Shown here in pieces: positions 1 through 8,314 of a stretch of 64,000 nucleotides of DNA. Position 1 is the first letter of the stretch. Every line of letters begins with the position of its first letter. The notes below the pieces were generated by a model. That model had not been told where the DNA came from. It made no database searches and saw nothing but the letters and a program-made list of their open reading frames with translations. The position numbers were made by a program, and so were the translations under genes. The stretch is taken from contig NZ_CP047935.1 of the NCBI RefSeq assembly GCF_014279995.1, positions 2,315,494 to 2,379,493 on the forward strand, given 5' to 3'. This stretch comes from Synechococcus sp. BIOS-E4-1 (GTDB lineage: Bacteria; Cyanobacteriota; Cyanobacteriia; PCC-6307; Cyanobiaceae).

Positions 1-109
1 CCGCCACTTTCTTGGTGCTGCCGTCCAGCACCACCTGGAGATGCTTGTGCTCGAAATCCGGAATCCGGTTGGTTGAGACGAGCGGCTTCAGGACCTTGAC
101 AATCAGCAT
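1..109 (-). CDS. csoS4A: Carboxysome vertex protein CsoS4A (5' part only)
   Basis: The first 36 codons of a minus-strand gene run off the window's left edge. They begin MLIVKVLKPLVSTNRIPDFE, which is the opening of the CsoS4A/EutN-CcmL family. This family forms pentamers that cap the vertices of the icosahedral carboxysome shell. The start lies two bases after the csoSCA stop, so the two genes are almost certainly co-translated within the cso operon. The usual next gene, csoS4B, would lie outside the window. Identity rests on sequence recognition plus the canonical gene order. Confidence 0.93.
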   Translation of the reverse strand, partial: MLIVKVLKPLVSTNRIPDFEHKHLQVVLDGSTKKVA

Positions 110-111
110 GG

Positions 112-1875
112 TCAGTGAGCCTCCTGCTGGACGGGATCGAGTGTGGAACCTACTGCCAACGCCGGGTGTGGCTGGTCACGGTCGCGAATGGTCAGAAGGG
201 TGTGAAGAAGACCGTCATTGACGAGCGTCGAATAACGCTCATCGATGGCCTTCTGGATTCGCTGACAATCGGCGATGGCGCGATCCCTGGCACCGGGAAC
301 CTTGCCCGAGTAGTCAAAGCGCACGACAACCGGAATCGGCAGATCGCGAGCCACATTGAGGCCCTTGAAGATTTTCACACCCACATCAAGATCCGGCGCT
401 CCCTGCTCAACGGTGTCGAGATGGGCGAAATAGGTGAGGTTGCGAAGGTGCACCTCCTTGAAGCCGATGCCGACCCCGATGAAACGCTCCGCATGCCCGG
501 CATCCGGGTAGGGACCGTGATGCAGCGAGCGGACATAATCCTGCTGGGAGATGTTGCTGACAAGCAGCCGTGTGATGAACCTGACCATGCCCTCATCGGG
601 AGCAGAAGACACATGGGTCTGCACAGCGGCCTGGACGGCATCCCTCGCCTGCTGCACCGTCAGCGGGGAGGTGCTTTCGTACAGCGCCCGGGCACAGAGC
701 CACTGATCCAGAAGGATCTCACCGTTGTGATCGGGAACATGAACCCGGATGGCATCGGTGTCGGTGTCCAGGCCGACCAGGAGCAGGTCAACCGAAGCGC
801 CACAACAGAAGCTGTTCTCAACCGCTTCACGGAAGTCATGCAGACGCTGCAGACCCGAAGCAGCCGCCAGTGAGTCATCACTTCCGTGCGCAGCACAGCC
901 CTGATGCGTCGGATCGAGGGAACTGAAGTGGTACGCCACCACCTTCAGATAGCGCGTCGGAGCATGCGCTTCATTGGGAACCTGCTCGCGGAAACGGCGA
1001 TGCTCGGTCTTGATCCAGCGATTGACGGTGTTCTCAACATCGAACATGGCGCCGGCATGCGAGCGACGGCGCACGGCGCTGAAGGGAATGCGCAGGGCGT
1101 AGGCGATGGTGTGCGCCAGCCGGCCGTCAGCGCAGGGAGTCACATCAAGCAGATGGAATCCGCAGTCGAGAAGGAACGCATTGAACTCCTCCGAGGCCTG
1201 ACTGCCTGATGCCGCCTCCAGGGGATCGTCCTGGAAAAAACGCTCACTGAACAGCTGATGCGACTGAAACACACACCAGGCGAACAGGGCTCTCATGTCC
1301 AGGGGTCTCACCCAGGACTTCTCCAGGATGTGATCGGGAAGGTCAAACCCAAGCTCGGAGCGGGCAAGGCGCTGAGCCTGTGCCAGAAAGTCAGGTTCAT
1401 GCTGAAGAGCCGACACCCGCTTCAGCAGGGGCACGATCCGGTCGAAGCGACCTTTGACGTCAAGCTCGTAATCCCTGAGCCGGTCGTTGGCCGCCTGATC
1501 GGTCAGTGGATGGGTGTCCACCGACCAGGGAAGTGAGGTTCTGCTGAGGTTGACGGCAACAGCGTTTCCGGACTCTCCACGCTTGAGCCTGGCTTGCTTC
1601 AGGGGTTTGGGGCGACGGCGATCCGCCTGAGAGCGGATGCGACTTCCGGAAACGGCTCCAGCGTTTGGAAGAGCCGCCTTTCCTGATGCAGCCAATGCCT
1701 GGCGACGCTGCAAAGTGGTTTGCCGCGTTGTGCTGCCGAGCAGTGAGCTGGATTCCGCTGGATTGCTGACTTCAGGAGCGGGGGCCCGCTGAGCAAGCGA
1801 TTCCTGGAGCTGGCGCCGGGTTGGAGCAGTGGGCGCAAGAGGTCGCCCGCCACGGGGAGGCATGGAGCGAACCAT
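112..1875 (-). CDS. csoSCA: Carboxysomal carbonic anhydrase CsoSCA (CsoS3)
   Basis: The 587-residue shell-associated beta-type carbonic anhydrase converts bicarbonate to CO2 for RuBisCO inside the carboxysome. Expected zinc ligands are visible as Cys247, His316 and Cys327. Their spacing (69 and 11 residues) equals that of the Halothiobacillus enzyme's Cys173/His242/Cys253. Residues 1 to about 115 are basic, low in complexity and probably disordered; that segment is known in the family to contact RuBisCO. The first ATG is chosen because a purine-rich AAGGGG lies ahead of it; a second Met at codon 5 is possible. It lies seven bases after csoS2 and two before csoS4A. Confidence 0.96.
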   Translation of the reverse strand: MVRSMPPRGGRPLAPTAPTRRQLQESLAQRAPAPEVSNPAESSSLLGSTTRQTTLQRRQALAASGKAALPNAGAVSGSRIRSQADRRRPKPLKQARLKRGESGNAVAVNLSRTSLPWSVDTHPLTDQAANDRLRDYELDVKGRFDRIVPLLKRVSALQHEPDFLAQAQRLARSELGFDLPDHILEKSWVRPLDMRALFAWCVFQSHQLFSERFFQDDPLEAASGSQASEEFNAFLLDCGFHLLDVTPCADGRLAHTIAYALRIPFSAVRRRSHAGAMFDVENTVNRWIKTEHRRFREQVPNEAHAPTRYLKVVAYHFSSLDPTHQGCAAHGSDDSLAAASGLQRLHDFREAVENSFCCGASVDLLLVGLDTDTDAIRVHVPDHNGEILLDQWLCARALYESTSPLTVQQARDAVQAAVQTHVSSAPDEGMVRFITRLLVSNISQQDYVRSLHHGPYPDAGHAERFIGVGIGFKEVHLRNLTYFAHLDTVEQGAPDLDVGVKIFKGLNVARDLPIPVVVRFDYSGKVPGARDRAIADCQRIQKAIDERYSTLVNDGLLHTLLTIRDRDQPHPALAVGSTLDPVQQEAH

Positions 1876-1882
1876 TCGCGAA

Positions 1883-4204
1883 TCAGCCCCTTGCGCCGCC
1901 GGAGACGGTGATCAATGAGCCTTTTTCGGTGTTGCCGTGGGAACCGGTCACCCGGCAGACCGGCCACTCGGCCTGCTCGTTGCGCTTGCGCTCGAACGGA
2001 GCCATGGCACCCATGGGACCGGGACGGCTGGGATTGCGACGGCGGGCTGAAGCACCTTCGGTTCCGGTGACATGCTCACCACGGTCCCAGTCATCACCGG
2101 TGACCTTGGTGGAGGAACCCTCACCGGTGACGCGGGAGGAGGGTTGATCAGCCGGTTCACTGACAACAGCCACGGTGGGCTGGAACTGGCGACGCTGGAA
2201 GTCACGGTTATCGAACAGGAACTGCTCCGTTCCTGTCACCTTGCCGCCGGCCATGTCGAAGGGCCCGGTGATGCGGTTGCCCTGTTCATAGGAGGTTCCG
2301 GTGACGGAACCCTGGGCATCACGCTGCTGCTGAGCGGCACGCGCCGGTGACATCACGCTGAAACGGGTCCATGCGGCACCGTCTGGGGATTGTCCGTGGG
2401 TATCGGTTCCGGCAGGGGCATCGGCACCACAGGCCGCTGCGAGCTGATCGGCGCCCACATAAGGAGTTCCGGTGACCGCTTCGCAGGCACCACGCTTGTC
2501 ACCAGTCATCACACCACCGACACCGGGCTGGATGCCGGTCATGGCTGCGGAGGGAGTACCGGGACGCACAGGCGTGCGCTCGCGGATCGCCTGAACAGCT
2601 GGGGTTCCACAATGCTGACCGGCCTGTTCGAGACCTGCATAGGGCGTGCCGGTCACGGCCTGACAGCTGCCGGGCTCATCTCCGGTCACACGCTCGGAGC
2701 GACCGGTTCGGGTGCCACTGACGACCTGGTTGCGATTGGTGATGCTGAAGCCGACCTTGGCCGCTTCAGGATCAGGATTCGTGCCGCAGAAGCCGTTGAC
2801 CTGCTCGGTGCTGATGTACTGGTCACCGGTGACGCGATGACAGGACCCGAACTCGTCGCCGGTCACCTGGGAGGAGCGACCAACCAGGGTGCCGGTGACA
2901 CCGGTCCCTGAGAGGGTGGCGGACAGGCCGACCTTGGTCGCAGGCCGACCATCGGGAAGAGGGTCGGAACCGAGATACTGATCACCGGTGAGACTGCGAC
3001 TGGCACCTGCTTCGTCGCCGGTGACACTGGCGGAACGACCCACCATCACACCACTCACCGGGCGGCCTTCAAGAGTGAGGCTGTGGCCGACCTTGCGCGG
3101 TGATGGGTTGGAGCCGCCGCAATAGGCTGCAGCCTGATTGGCGGAAATGTATTCCGTGCCGGTCACGCTCTTGCAGGTACCAGGCTCATCACCGGTGACC
3201 TTGCCCGACCGACCGACTTCGTTGCCGGTCACCCGGTTGCCGTGACTGGTGGAGGTGACACGAACCTTGGCTGGGGTGGTGGGCTCCGGAGCCTGTTGGC
3301 AGAAGGTCTGGAAGACCTCAGCTCCGAGGTACTCGGTGCCGGTGATCGAGCGGCAGGTGCTGGCTTCGTTGCCGGTGGTCTTGACCGAGCGGTTGGCCTG
3401 GGTGCCGGTCACGGTCTGACCGGTGGTTGTGTTGCTTTCACCAACTTTCCAGTGCGCATCAGCAGCAGCGGCCTGCTTTGCGCCATGGCGATTGGGGCCG
3501 CAAGGGCGGGTGACACCGGCGTTCTGCTTGCTGATGGCACCGGCTTTGGCCCGCAGCTCGCGCACCTGTTGAGCAATCTCCCGGCTGGAGAGATCGGGGT
3601 TGGCCTGACGCGCAACCGCAGCAGCACTGGTGGGCTGCTTGCCTGCGGTTTTGCCATGTTTCGACATGGCTTCACGACGCGCCAGCACCAGGGCCCGGCT
3701 GGGATTTTCGATCGAGCGCCTCTTGGGAGCGGTTTTGCGTCGCTCGAGACCAGATCGGCCTGCACCGGAGCGAGGAGTCAGCTCAACAGTGACGGCGGGA
3801 CGTTCGACTTTTTCAGGAGCAGCAACCGGTGCAGCGACGGGAGCTTCTCGAGCTACATCAGCACGGTTGCGATCCCGACTGGAAGACGCAGACTTGCCTC
3901 GACGGGAGAGGGCTTCACGGCGGGAGAGCACCAGTTCGCGGCTGGGATGACGCTGCGCTTTCCCCTGGGGGCTGCGAGAGGGAGCCGCGGTTCGGGTCAG
4001 CGAGACCGGGGATTGCGCAACGCTGGCCACAGGAGCTGAGGTCGCAGGCTGAACCGCGTTTGTGGCATCGGTGCGAGTTGGACGGGCATCACTGGCCGAC
4101 CTGATCCGATTATTTCCACCGAGGGCAGCGGACGCTTTCTTCCCCGAGGTGGTCAGCGCTCTGCGGCGCTCAAGTGCGAGTTCTCGACTGGAAAGTCTTG
4201 CCAT
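1883..4204 (-). CDS. csoS2: Carboxysome assembly scaffold CsoS2
   Basis: This 773-residue, intrinsically disordered, repeat-built scaffold links RuBisCO to the shell. Four N-terminal helical repeats (near residues 5-21, 87-103, 168-184 and 206-222) carry the basic RuBisCO-binding motif type. Six middle repeats (about 253-592) carry VTGT/VTGD-x-Y motifs. Five of them have a Cys pair spaced exactly 18 residues apart (284/302, 344/362, 455/473, 514/532, 574/592). The third (371-418) has lost both cysteines. The C-terminal domain ends in the conserved GSLITVSGGARG anchor that binds the shell interior. In Halothiobacillus a ribosomal frameshift gives a short form; I saw no obvious slippery heptamer here. 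It follows two strong hairpins after cbbS. Confidence 0.96.
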   Translation of the reverse strand: MARLSSRELALERRRALTTSGKKASAALGGNNRIRSASDARPTRTDATNAVQPATSAPVASVAQSPVSLTRTAAPSRSPQGKAQRHPSRELVLSRREALSRRGKSASSSRDRNRADVAREAPVAAPVAAPEKVERPAVTVELTPRSGAGRSGLERRKTAPKRRSIENPSRALVLARREAMSKHGKTAGKQPTSAAAVARQANPDLSSREIAQQVRELRAKAGAISKQNAGVTRPCGPNRHGAKQAAAADAHWKVGESNTTTGQTVTGTQANRSVKTTGNEASTCRSITGTEYLGAEVFQTFCQQAPEPTTPAKVRVTSTSHGNRVTGNEVGRSGKVTGDEPGTCKSVTGTEYISANQAAAYCGGSNPSPRKVGHSLTLEGRPVSGVMVGRSASVTGDEAGASRSLTGDQYLGSDPLPDGRPATKVGLSATLSGTGVTGTLVGRSSQVTGDEFGSCHRVTGDQYISTEQVNGFCGTNPDPEAAKVGFSITNRNQVVSGTRTGRSERVTGDEPGSCQAVTGTPYAGLEQAGQHCGTPAVQAIRERTPVRPGTPSAAMTGIQPGVGGVMTGDKRGACEAVTGTPYVGADQLAAACGADAPAGTDTHGQSPDGAAWTRFSVMSPARAAQQQRDAQGSVTGTSYEQGNRITGPFDMAGGKVTGTEQFLFDNRDFQRRQFQPTVAVVSEPADQPSSRVTGEGSSTKVTGDDWDRGEHVTGTEGASARRRNPSRPGPMGAMAPFERKRNEQAEWPVCRVTGSHGNTEKGSLITVSGGARG

Positions 4205-4232
4205 GTCCGCCCGGTGAAGTCGTCAAAGAGCT

Positions 4233-4247
4233 GGGGGCGCTGCCCCC
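4233..4247 (-). promoter_or_regulatory. GC-only hairpin ahead of csoS2
   Basis: A perfect inverted repeat (GGGGGC, three-base loop, GCCCCC) lies 29 bases upstream of the csoS2 start and just downstream of a terminator-like hairpin. It could stabilise the processed csoS2 5' end or modulate its translation. The structure is seen directly; the role is inference. Confidence 0.45.
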
Positions 4248-4248
4248 G

Positions 4249-4283
4249 TTAAAAACTGGAGCCCTGAACAGAAATCAGGGCTC
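4249..4283 (-). terminator. Partial terminator or processing hairpin between cbbS and csoS2
   Basis: A perfect 9-bp stem (GAGCCCTGA / TCAGGGCTC, 7-base loop at 4259-4283) is followed in the transcribed direction by CAG and five T residues. That is the layout of an intrinsic terminator. It lies 20 bases after the cbbS stop, yet csoS2 and the rest of the operon continue downstream. It probably allows only partial read-through, or protects a stable cbbLS mRNA, giving more RuBisCO than scaffold. Confidence 0.6.
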
Positions 4284-4303
4284 GGAACCAAGGGTTCGAA
4301 GGA

Positions 4304-4645
4304 TCAGCGTCCTTCGAAAACCACGAAGCAGGCACCCTGGCTCTGGGTGTAGGCGTCGTAACCGACGATGCGCACGTGGTGGTCGGGGTAGGCGCGATGG
4401 CAGGCCTCGAGCTCACTCACGACAACATTGAGATCCTTCTCGCCAAAGAAGGGAAGCTTCCAATAGGACCAGTAGGTGGCCATGGAGTTGCTGGGATGGA
4501 CATGCTCGATGAGCGGGCTCCAGCCCTGGGCGATGATGTAAGCGATCTGGTCGTAGATCTCGTCCTGGGTCATCGGCGGAAGAAAGCCGAAGGTCTCCAG
4601 GGTGGCGACTGTTTTGTAGTCACCCACGGTGCTCTGGAAAGGCAT
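4304..4645 (-). CDS. cbbS: RuBisCO small subunit, form IA
   Basis: The 113-residue protein forms the L8S8 holoenzyme with CbbL. The sequence begins MPFQSTVGDYKTVATLETFG and contains the family signature ending near YWKLPFFGE. It is short like other alpha-carboxysomal small subunits and lacks the plant transit peptide. AGGA lies five bases before the ATG. It sits 59 bases downstream of cbbL with a hairpin in the gap, and upstream of a terminator-like hairpin. The small subunit contributes to the groove in which the CsoS2 N-repeat docks. Confidence 0.97.
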   Translation of the reverse strand: MPFQSTVGDYKTVATLETFGFLPPMTQDEIYDQIAYIIAQGWSPLIEHVHPSNSMATYWSYWKLPFFGEKDLNVVVSELEACHRAYPDHHVRIVGYDAYTQSQGACFVVFEGR

Positions 4646-4673
4646 GGGGATCCTGGGTGTAAGTAAAAGGTGT

Positions 4674-4694
4674 GGCCGGTCGCTGAAACCGGCC
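4674..4694 (-). promoter_or_regulatory. Hairpin in the cbbL-cbbS spacer
   Basis: A perfect 7-bp inverted repeat (GGCCGGT / ACCGGCC, 7-base loop) fills the middle of the 59-base gap, 10 bases after the cbbL stop. It has no T-run after it. A role in mRNA end protection or in spacing translation of the two subunits is inferred. Confidence 0.5.
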
Positions 4695-4704
4695 GGGGTT
4701 GTGA

Positions 4705-6120
4705 TCAGCTCTGAACGTCGAGCTTGTCGACGGTGTCGAACTCGAACTTGATCTCCTTCCAGGTCTCGAGGGCGATGGCCAGCTCAGGGCTGTGCTTGCC
4801 TGCTTCCAGGAGGATGTCGCGGCTTTCCTTCTCGATCTCGCGACCGGCATTGCGTGCCTTGACGCAGGCTTCGAGAGCCACGCGGTTGGCAGCTGCACCT
4901 GCAGCGGAGCCCCAGGGGTGTCCGTGAGTACCACCACCGAACTGCAGAACAGAGTCGTCACCGAAGATCGCCACGAGTGCGGGCATGTGCCACACGTGGA
5001 TGCCACCGGAAGCAACGGCGAACACGCCGGGCATTGAGCCCCAGTCCTGGTCGAAGAAATTGCCGCGGCTGCGGTCTTCAGGCACGAAGGATTCGCGCAG
5101 CTGGTCGATGTAGCCGAGGGTGGTCTGACGATCACCTTCCAGCTTTCCGACAACAGTGCCGGTGTGGAGCTGGTCACCACCGGACAGACGCAGACACTTG
5201 GCGAGAACGCGGAAGTGGATGCCGTGCTTGGGATGACGGTCAATCACCGCGTGCATGGCGCGGTGGATGTGAAGCAGCATGCCGTTCTTGCGGCACCACT
5301 TCGACAGACCGGTGTTGGCAGTGAAGCCACCGGTGATGAAGTCGTGCATGATGATCGGCATTCCGAGTTCCTTGGCGAACTCGGCGCGCTCGTACATCTC
5401 CTCGGGAGTGTTGGCGGTCACGTTCAGATAGTGACCCTTGCGCTCACCGGTCTCCTGCTCGGACAGCTTGATGGCTTCCGCAACGAATTCGAAGCGGTTC
5501 TGCCAGCGCTGGAAGGGCTGGGAGTTGATGTTTTCGTCGTCCTTGGTGAAGTCCAGACCACCGCGCAGGCACTCGTAGACAACACGGCCATAGTTCTTGC
5601 CGCTCAGGCCGAGTTTCGGCTTGATCGTGCAGCCCAGCAGAGGACGCCCGTACTTGTTCATCCGGTCGCGCTCGACGCAGATACCGTTCGGGGGGCCGTA
5701 GCAGCTCTTGATGAAGGCGATCGGGAAGCGGATGTCCTCCAGACGCAGGTGGCGAAGAGCCTTGAAACCGAACACGTTGCCGACCAGAGAGGTCAGAACG
5801 TTGGTGATGGAGCCTTCCTCGAACAGGTCGAGGGGATAGGCGATGAAGGCATAGAAGGATTCCTTGTCACCAGGAACATCTTCGATGCGATAGCAGCGGC
5901 CCTTGTAGAACTCGAGATCGGTGAGGAGCTCGGACCACACGGTGGACCAGGTGCCGGTGGAGGATTCGGCAGCCACAGCAGCGGCGACCTCTTCCTTGGG
6001 CACACCTTCCTGGCCGGTGCACTTGAAGCAGGCCAGCAGGTCGGTGTCTAGGGGGACGTAATCAGGAGTCCAGTAAGTGTCTCTGTACTCCTTTACCCCG
6101 GCGTCGTACTTCTTGCTCAT
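4705..6120 (-). CDS. cbbL: RuBisCO large subunit, form IA
   Basis: The 471-residue catalytic subunit fixes CO2 onto ribulose 1,5-bisphosphate inside the carboxysome. Visible active-site elements are Lys167 in TIKPKLGL and the carbamylated Lys193 with Asp195 and Glu196 in FTKDDE. With an offset of eight they match spinach Lys175, Lys201, Asp203 and Glu204. The N-terminus [17 protein letters not shown] is typical of proteobacterial-like form IA enzymes carried by alpha-cyanobacteria. A GGAG motif precedes the ATG. It lies 71 bases after csoS1 with a hairpin between. Confidence 0.98.
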   Translation of the reverse strand: MSKKYDAGVKEYRDTYWTPDYVPLDTDLLACFKCTGQEGVPKEEVAAAVAAESSTGTWSTVWSELLTDLEFYKGRCYRIEDVPGDKESFYAFIAYPLDLFEEGSITNVLTSLVGNVFGFKALRHLRLEDIRFPIAFIKSCYGPPNGICVERDRMNKYGRPLLGCTIKPKLGLSGKNYGRVVYECLRGGLDFTKDDENINSQPFQRWQNRFEFVAEAIKLSEQETGERKGHYLNVTANTPEEMYERAEFAKELGMPIIMHDFITGGFTANTGLSKWCRKNGMLLHIHRAMHAVIDRHPKHGIHFRVLAKCLRLSGGDQLHTGTVVGKLEGDRQTTLGYIDQLRESFVPEDRSRGNFFDQDWGSMPGVFAVASGGIHVWHMPALVAIFGDDSVLQFGGGTHGHPWGSAAGAAANRVALEACVKARNAGREIEKESRDILLEAGKHSPELAIALETWKEIKFEFDTVDKLDVQS

Positions 6121-6161
6121 AAGAAAACTCCGTTAAGTCGTTGAAGGCGCGTGAGTTGATG

Positions 6162-6183
6162 GAACCTCGAATTTCAGAGGCTC
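6162..6183 (-). promoter_or_regulatory. Hairpin in the csoS1-cbbL spacer
   Basis: A 7-bp stem with one G-U pair (GAGCCTC / GAGGTTC, 8-base loop) starts eight bases after the csoS1 stop. Like the other cso junction hairpins it may mark an mRNA processing or stabilisation point. The role is inferred. Confidence 0.4.
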
Positions 6184-6191
6184 AGCCCGTC

Positions 6192-6503
6192 TCAGTCCTT
6201 CTGACCAAGGAAGTTGCCGTTGCCCAGTGCAGGCTCCACTTCGCGGTGGGGGCGGGCAATGATGTGAGCGGCAACGAGGCCGTCGCCAACGCGCTCACAG
6301 GCATCGGCGCCAGCACGCACAGCAGCGTTCACAGCGCCGGTTTCGCCGCGCACCAGAACGGTGACATAACCGCCACCGACGAACTCACGACCGATCAGAC
6401 GCACTTCGGCAGCCTTGGTCATGGCGTCAGCCGCTTCGATCGCTGGAACGAGGCCGCGTGTCTCGATCATGCCGAGAGCGATGCCCATGGTTTCGTTTGC
6501 CAT
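6192..6503 (-). CDS. csoS1A: Carboxysome shell hexamer protein CsoS1
   Basis: The 103-residue single-domain BMC-H protein forms the hexameric tiles of the shell facets. The sequence MANETMGIALGMIETRGLVP and the pore-lining FVGGGY followed by TVLVRGE are diagnostic. It is the first gene of the cso operon here. An AGG stretch lies just before the ATG. Only one BMC-H gene is present, as in many picocyanobacteria, whereas chemoautotrophs carry three copies. Its promoter should lie in the 320-base gap to rdgB, which contains two inverted repeats. Confidence 0.97.
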   Translation of the reverse strand: MANETMGIALGMIETRGLVPAIEAADAMTKAAEVRLIGREFVGGGYVTVLVRGETGAVNAAVRAGADACERVGDGLVAAHIIARPHREVEPALGNGNFLGQKD

Positions 6504-6582
6504 TACCTACCGGGAATAGGGGGGGGATGTTCGCCGATGAGACTGCTCTGCCAGAGGGCGACCCGTCAAGACCTAATACGCT

Positions 6583-6616
6583 TTCTCAGGATCACTGTCC
6601 GTAGTGAACCTGATAA
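6583..6616 (-). promoter_or_regulatory. Interrupted dyad upstream of csoS1, candidate operator
   Basis: Two 14-base arms (TTATCAGGTTCACT and AGTGATCCTGAGAA) match as inverted repeats at 12 positions around a 6-base spacer. The dyad ends 80 bases upstream of the csoS1 start. The size and symmetry fit a dimeric DNA-binding regulator, for example a LysR-type CbbR/NdhR homologue. The assignment to a regulator is inference. An RNA hairpin is an alternative if transcription starts further upstream. Confidence 0.5.
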
Positions 6617-6623
6617 GCGCTGC

Positions 6624-6647
6624 TGATCACCCTGTCAGGGACTGATC
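6624..6647 (-). promoter_or_regulatory. Second dyad upstream of csoS1
   Basis: CCCTG-T-CAGGG forms a perfect core, flanked by TGATCA on one side and CTGATC on the other. It lies eight bases from the first dyad and shares its CAGG/CCTG and TGATC elements. Two adjacent related sites suggest cooperative binding, but no regulator gene is in the window. Confidence 0.4.
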
Positions 6648-6823
6648 TAAAACGCTGTGCATCTCAGCGTCAGCGGGCCCACACAAGCGATGGCAGAACC
6701 GGGAAAGGTTCATAGCATTGCATTTGTATAACTGAAAATCCGGGCTTTCCGGGTGGGATGTTCAACCTGTTCAGGTCTCGGCTGAGGACAGAAGTTCAGA
6801 AGACTTACACCTGATCACACACA

Positions 6824-7429
6824 ATGGTGCTCCCCATCCGGAGCCGCGCTTTGCGCACGCTGATCATCGCCAGCGGCAATCCTTACAAGGTGGCTGAGAT
6901 TGAGTCGATGCTCGGGCCGATTGACCTGGATGTTCAGCGACAACCCGCCGATCTCGATGTCGAGGAGACAGGGAGCACATACTTTGAGAACGCTCGTCTC
7001 AAGGCCAGCGCCGCAGCGGCGAGAACAGGATGCTGGGCTCTTGCCGACGACTCCGGCCTTGAAGTTGATGCTCTCGACGGAGCTCCGGGTCTTTACACAG
7101 CGCGACTCGCCGCCAGCGATGCGGAGAAGCTGTCGAAGCTGATGCATGCAATGGCAGACGTTCCCTATCGGAGTGCTCGTTTCCGAAGTGCCATGGTGCT
7201 CTGCTCACCTGATGGTGAGTGCGATGAGCAGTCAGAGGGAATCTGCTGGGGTGAACTTCTCAGCCAACCCGCCTATGCGGGAGCTGGCATCGAATCCCTA
7301 TTCTGGGTGCGAGAGGCCGGATGTAGTTACGGAGAGCTGAACCCTTCTCAGCTGTCGAAGCTGGGCAGCCGAGGCAAAGCCGCGCGTGCCCTGGCACCCG
7401 GGCTGCGCAGGAGGCTGCAGCTGGATTGA
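6824..7429 (+). CDS. rdgB: Non-canonical purine NTP pyrophosphatase (RdgB/HAM1 family)
   Basis: The 201-residue protein hydrolyses dITP, XTP and ITP to monophosphates, keeping them out of DNA and RNA. The family start is IIASGNPYKVAEIESML, and LADDSGLEVDALDGAPGLYTAR is the substrate and metal loop. The usual STxxNxxK-like Asn/Lys residues appear in the first segment. It is the only plus-strand gene inside the carboxysome cluster and converges on csoS1D with a four-base gap. A TTG at codon 10 would give the more usual short N-terminus. No link to carboxysome function is evident. Confidence 0.93.
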   Translation: MVLPIRSRALRTLIIASGNPYKVAEIESMLGPIDLDVQRQPADLDVEETGSTYFENARLKASAAAARTGCWALADDSGLEVDALDGAPGLYTARLAASDAEKLSKLMHAMADVPYRSARFRSAMVLCSPDGECDEQSEGICWGELLSQPAYAGAGIESLFWVREAGCSYGELNPSQLSKLGSRGKAARALAPGLRRRLQLD

Positions 7430-7433
7430 ACGC

Positions 7434-8219
7434 TCAGCGCAGTGCAGCGCTGCGGTTCACGATTTCAATTGCACGCATGGCAGCGGCCGCAGCCTCCTCC
7501 ACATCACCTTCACGTCCCGCCAGGGTGAGACGTCCAAAGGCTCCGACCGCCTTCACGTCGACAAGCGTGATATTTGAGGCCTTTTCCGCTTCATTCGCGG
7601 CAATCAGCACATAGCCGGCGGGTTCGGTCTCCAGGATGAACATGCTCATGCCCGCCTCGATCATCGAGCCACGGCGGTTCTGGCGATTGATCAGCACGGC
7701 ATGATCAGGGGTGATCGCCCTGATCACTTCCGTCCAGCTCACTTCGGCGGGATTCCGCTGCTCGATGGAACTGCCGATGGCCTCCAGCACCACATCGCCG
7801 GAGTGAAGCACCGTGCTCTGATCCCTGTGGTATAGAGCCATGGAACCAAAGGCCCGCTCCACCACCATCTGACCGAGACGGACATTGCTGGCTTTGAGGG
7901 CAATGTCGGTGACACGATGCACGGCCATGCCTGGTGAAACCTCCATCCAGAGGCAGGCATCGCCGGGGATCGGCAGAAATCCCTGACTCACCGATCCCAT
8001 GTATGCGGCGAGCTGTGGCTGCAGGGAATCGATGAAAACATGGGTGCGCAGCTCGATCGACTGCACATGGCTGTTACGCCGCTTCAGCCGTATCGATTCT
8101 GAATCGGTGGTGACCACGCAGCTTGCACCACTCGCGGAAGAGTTCACCTCCGTACCGGTGACGAGAGCGCTTCCGCCAACCCGCCGCTCCCTGGCGTCGA
8201 AGCCGGCGAAACGATTCAT
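7434..8219 (-). CDS. csoS1D: Tandem-domain carboxysome shell protein CsoS1D (BMC-T)
   Basis: About 261 residues hold two fused BMC domains (roughly 55-155 and 160-255) after an N-terminal extension of about 50 residues. Trimers of this family stack face to face and form a large gated pore in the alpha-carboxysome shell. The second domain ends [24 protein letters not shown], the typical BMC helix. I chose the ATG giving [13 protein letters not shown]; the frame stays open 14 codons further upstream. It lies upstream of csoS1 in the same orientation but is separated by rdgB on the other strand, so it needs its own promoter. Confidence 0.92.
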   Translation of the reverse strand: MNRFAGFDARERRVGGSALVTGTEVNSSASGASCVVTTDSESIRLKRRNSHVQSIELRTHVFIDSLQPQLAAYMGSVSQGFLPIPGDACLWMEVSPGMAVHRVTDIALKASNVRLGQMVVERAFGSMALYHRDQSTVLHSGDVVLEAIGSSIEQRNPAEVSWTEVIRAITPDHAVLINRQNRRGSMIEAGMSMFILETEPAGYVLIAANEAEKASNITLVDVKAVGAFGRLTLAGREGDVEEAAAAAMRAIEIVNRSAALR

Positions 8220-8314
8220 GGCGCGGATCTTACCGGAAGCCGATCGGGAAACAGTGCGCAAGCGCTTGCACTGCCCGAAACAGCCGATAACTTCAGCCCA
8301 ATCGCCCGTGAGCC

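Larger units (their letters stand above)
6504..6823. other. Divergent intergenic region between csoS1 and rdgB
   Basis: This 320-base non-coding gap holds the start signals of the whole cso operon (minus) and of rdgB (plus). I see two inverted repeats, at 6583-6616 and 6624-6647, and an AT-rich stretch around 6716-6745. I could not assign -35/-10 boxes with confidence, and no reading frame in it looks coding. Confidence 0.6.

Noticed and set aside
115-873. A 252-codon plus-strand frame across csoSCA
   Set aside because: It is the antisense of a strongly conserved gene with the expected zinc ligands; the product has no recognisable pattern.
3242-4039. A 265-codon plus-strand frame, Gly/Thr-rich, across csoS2
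   Set aside because: It mirrors the repeats of csoS2 and is explained by its codon bias.
5164-6051. A 295-codon plus-strand frame across cbbL
   Set aside because: It is the shadow of the RuBisCO large-subunit gene.
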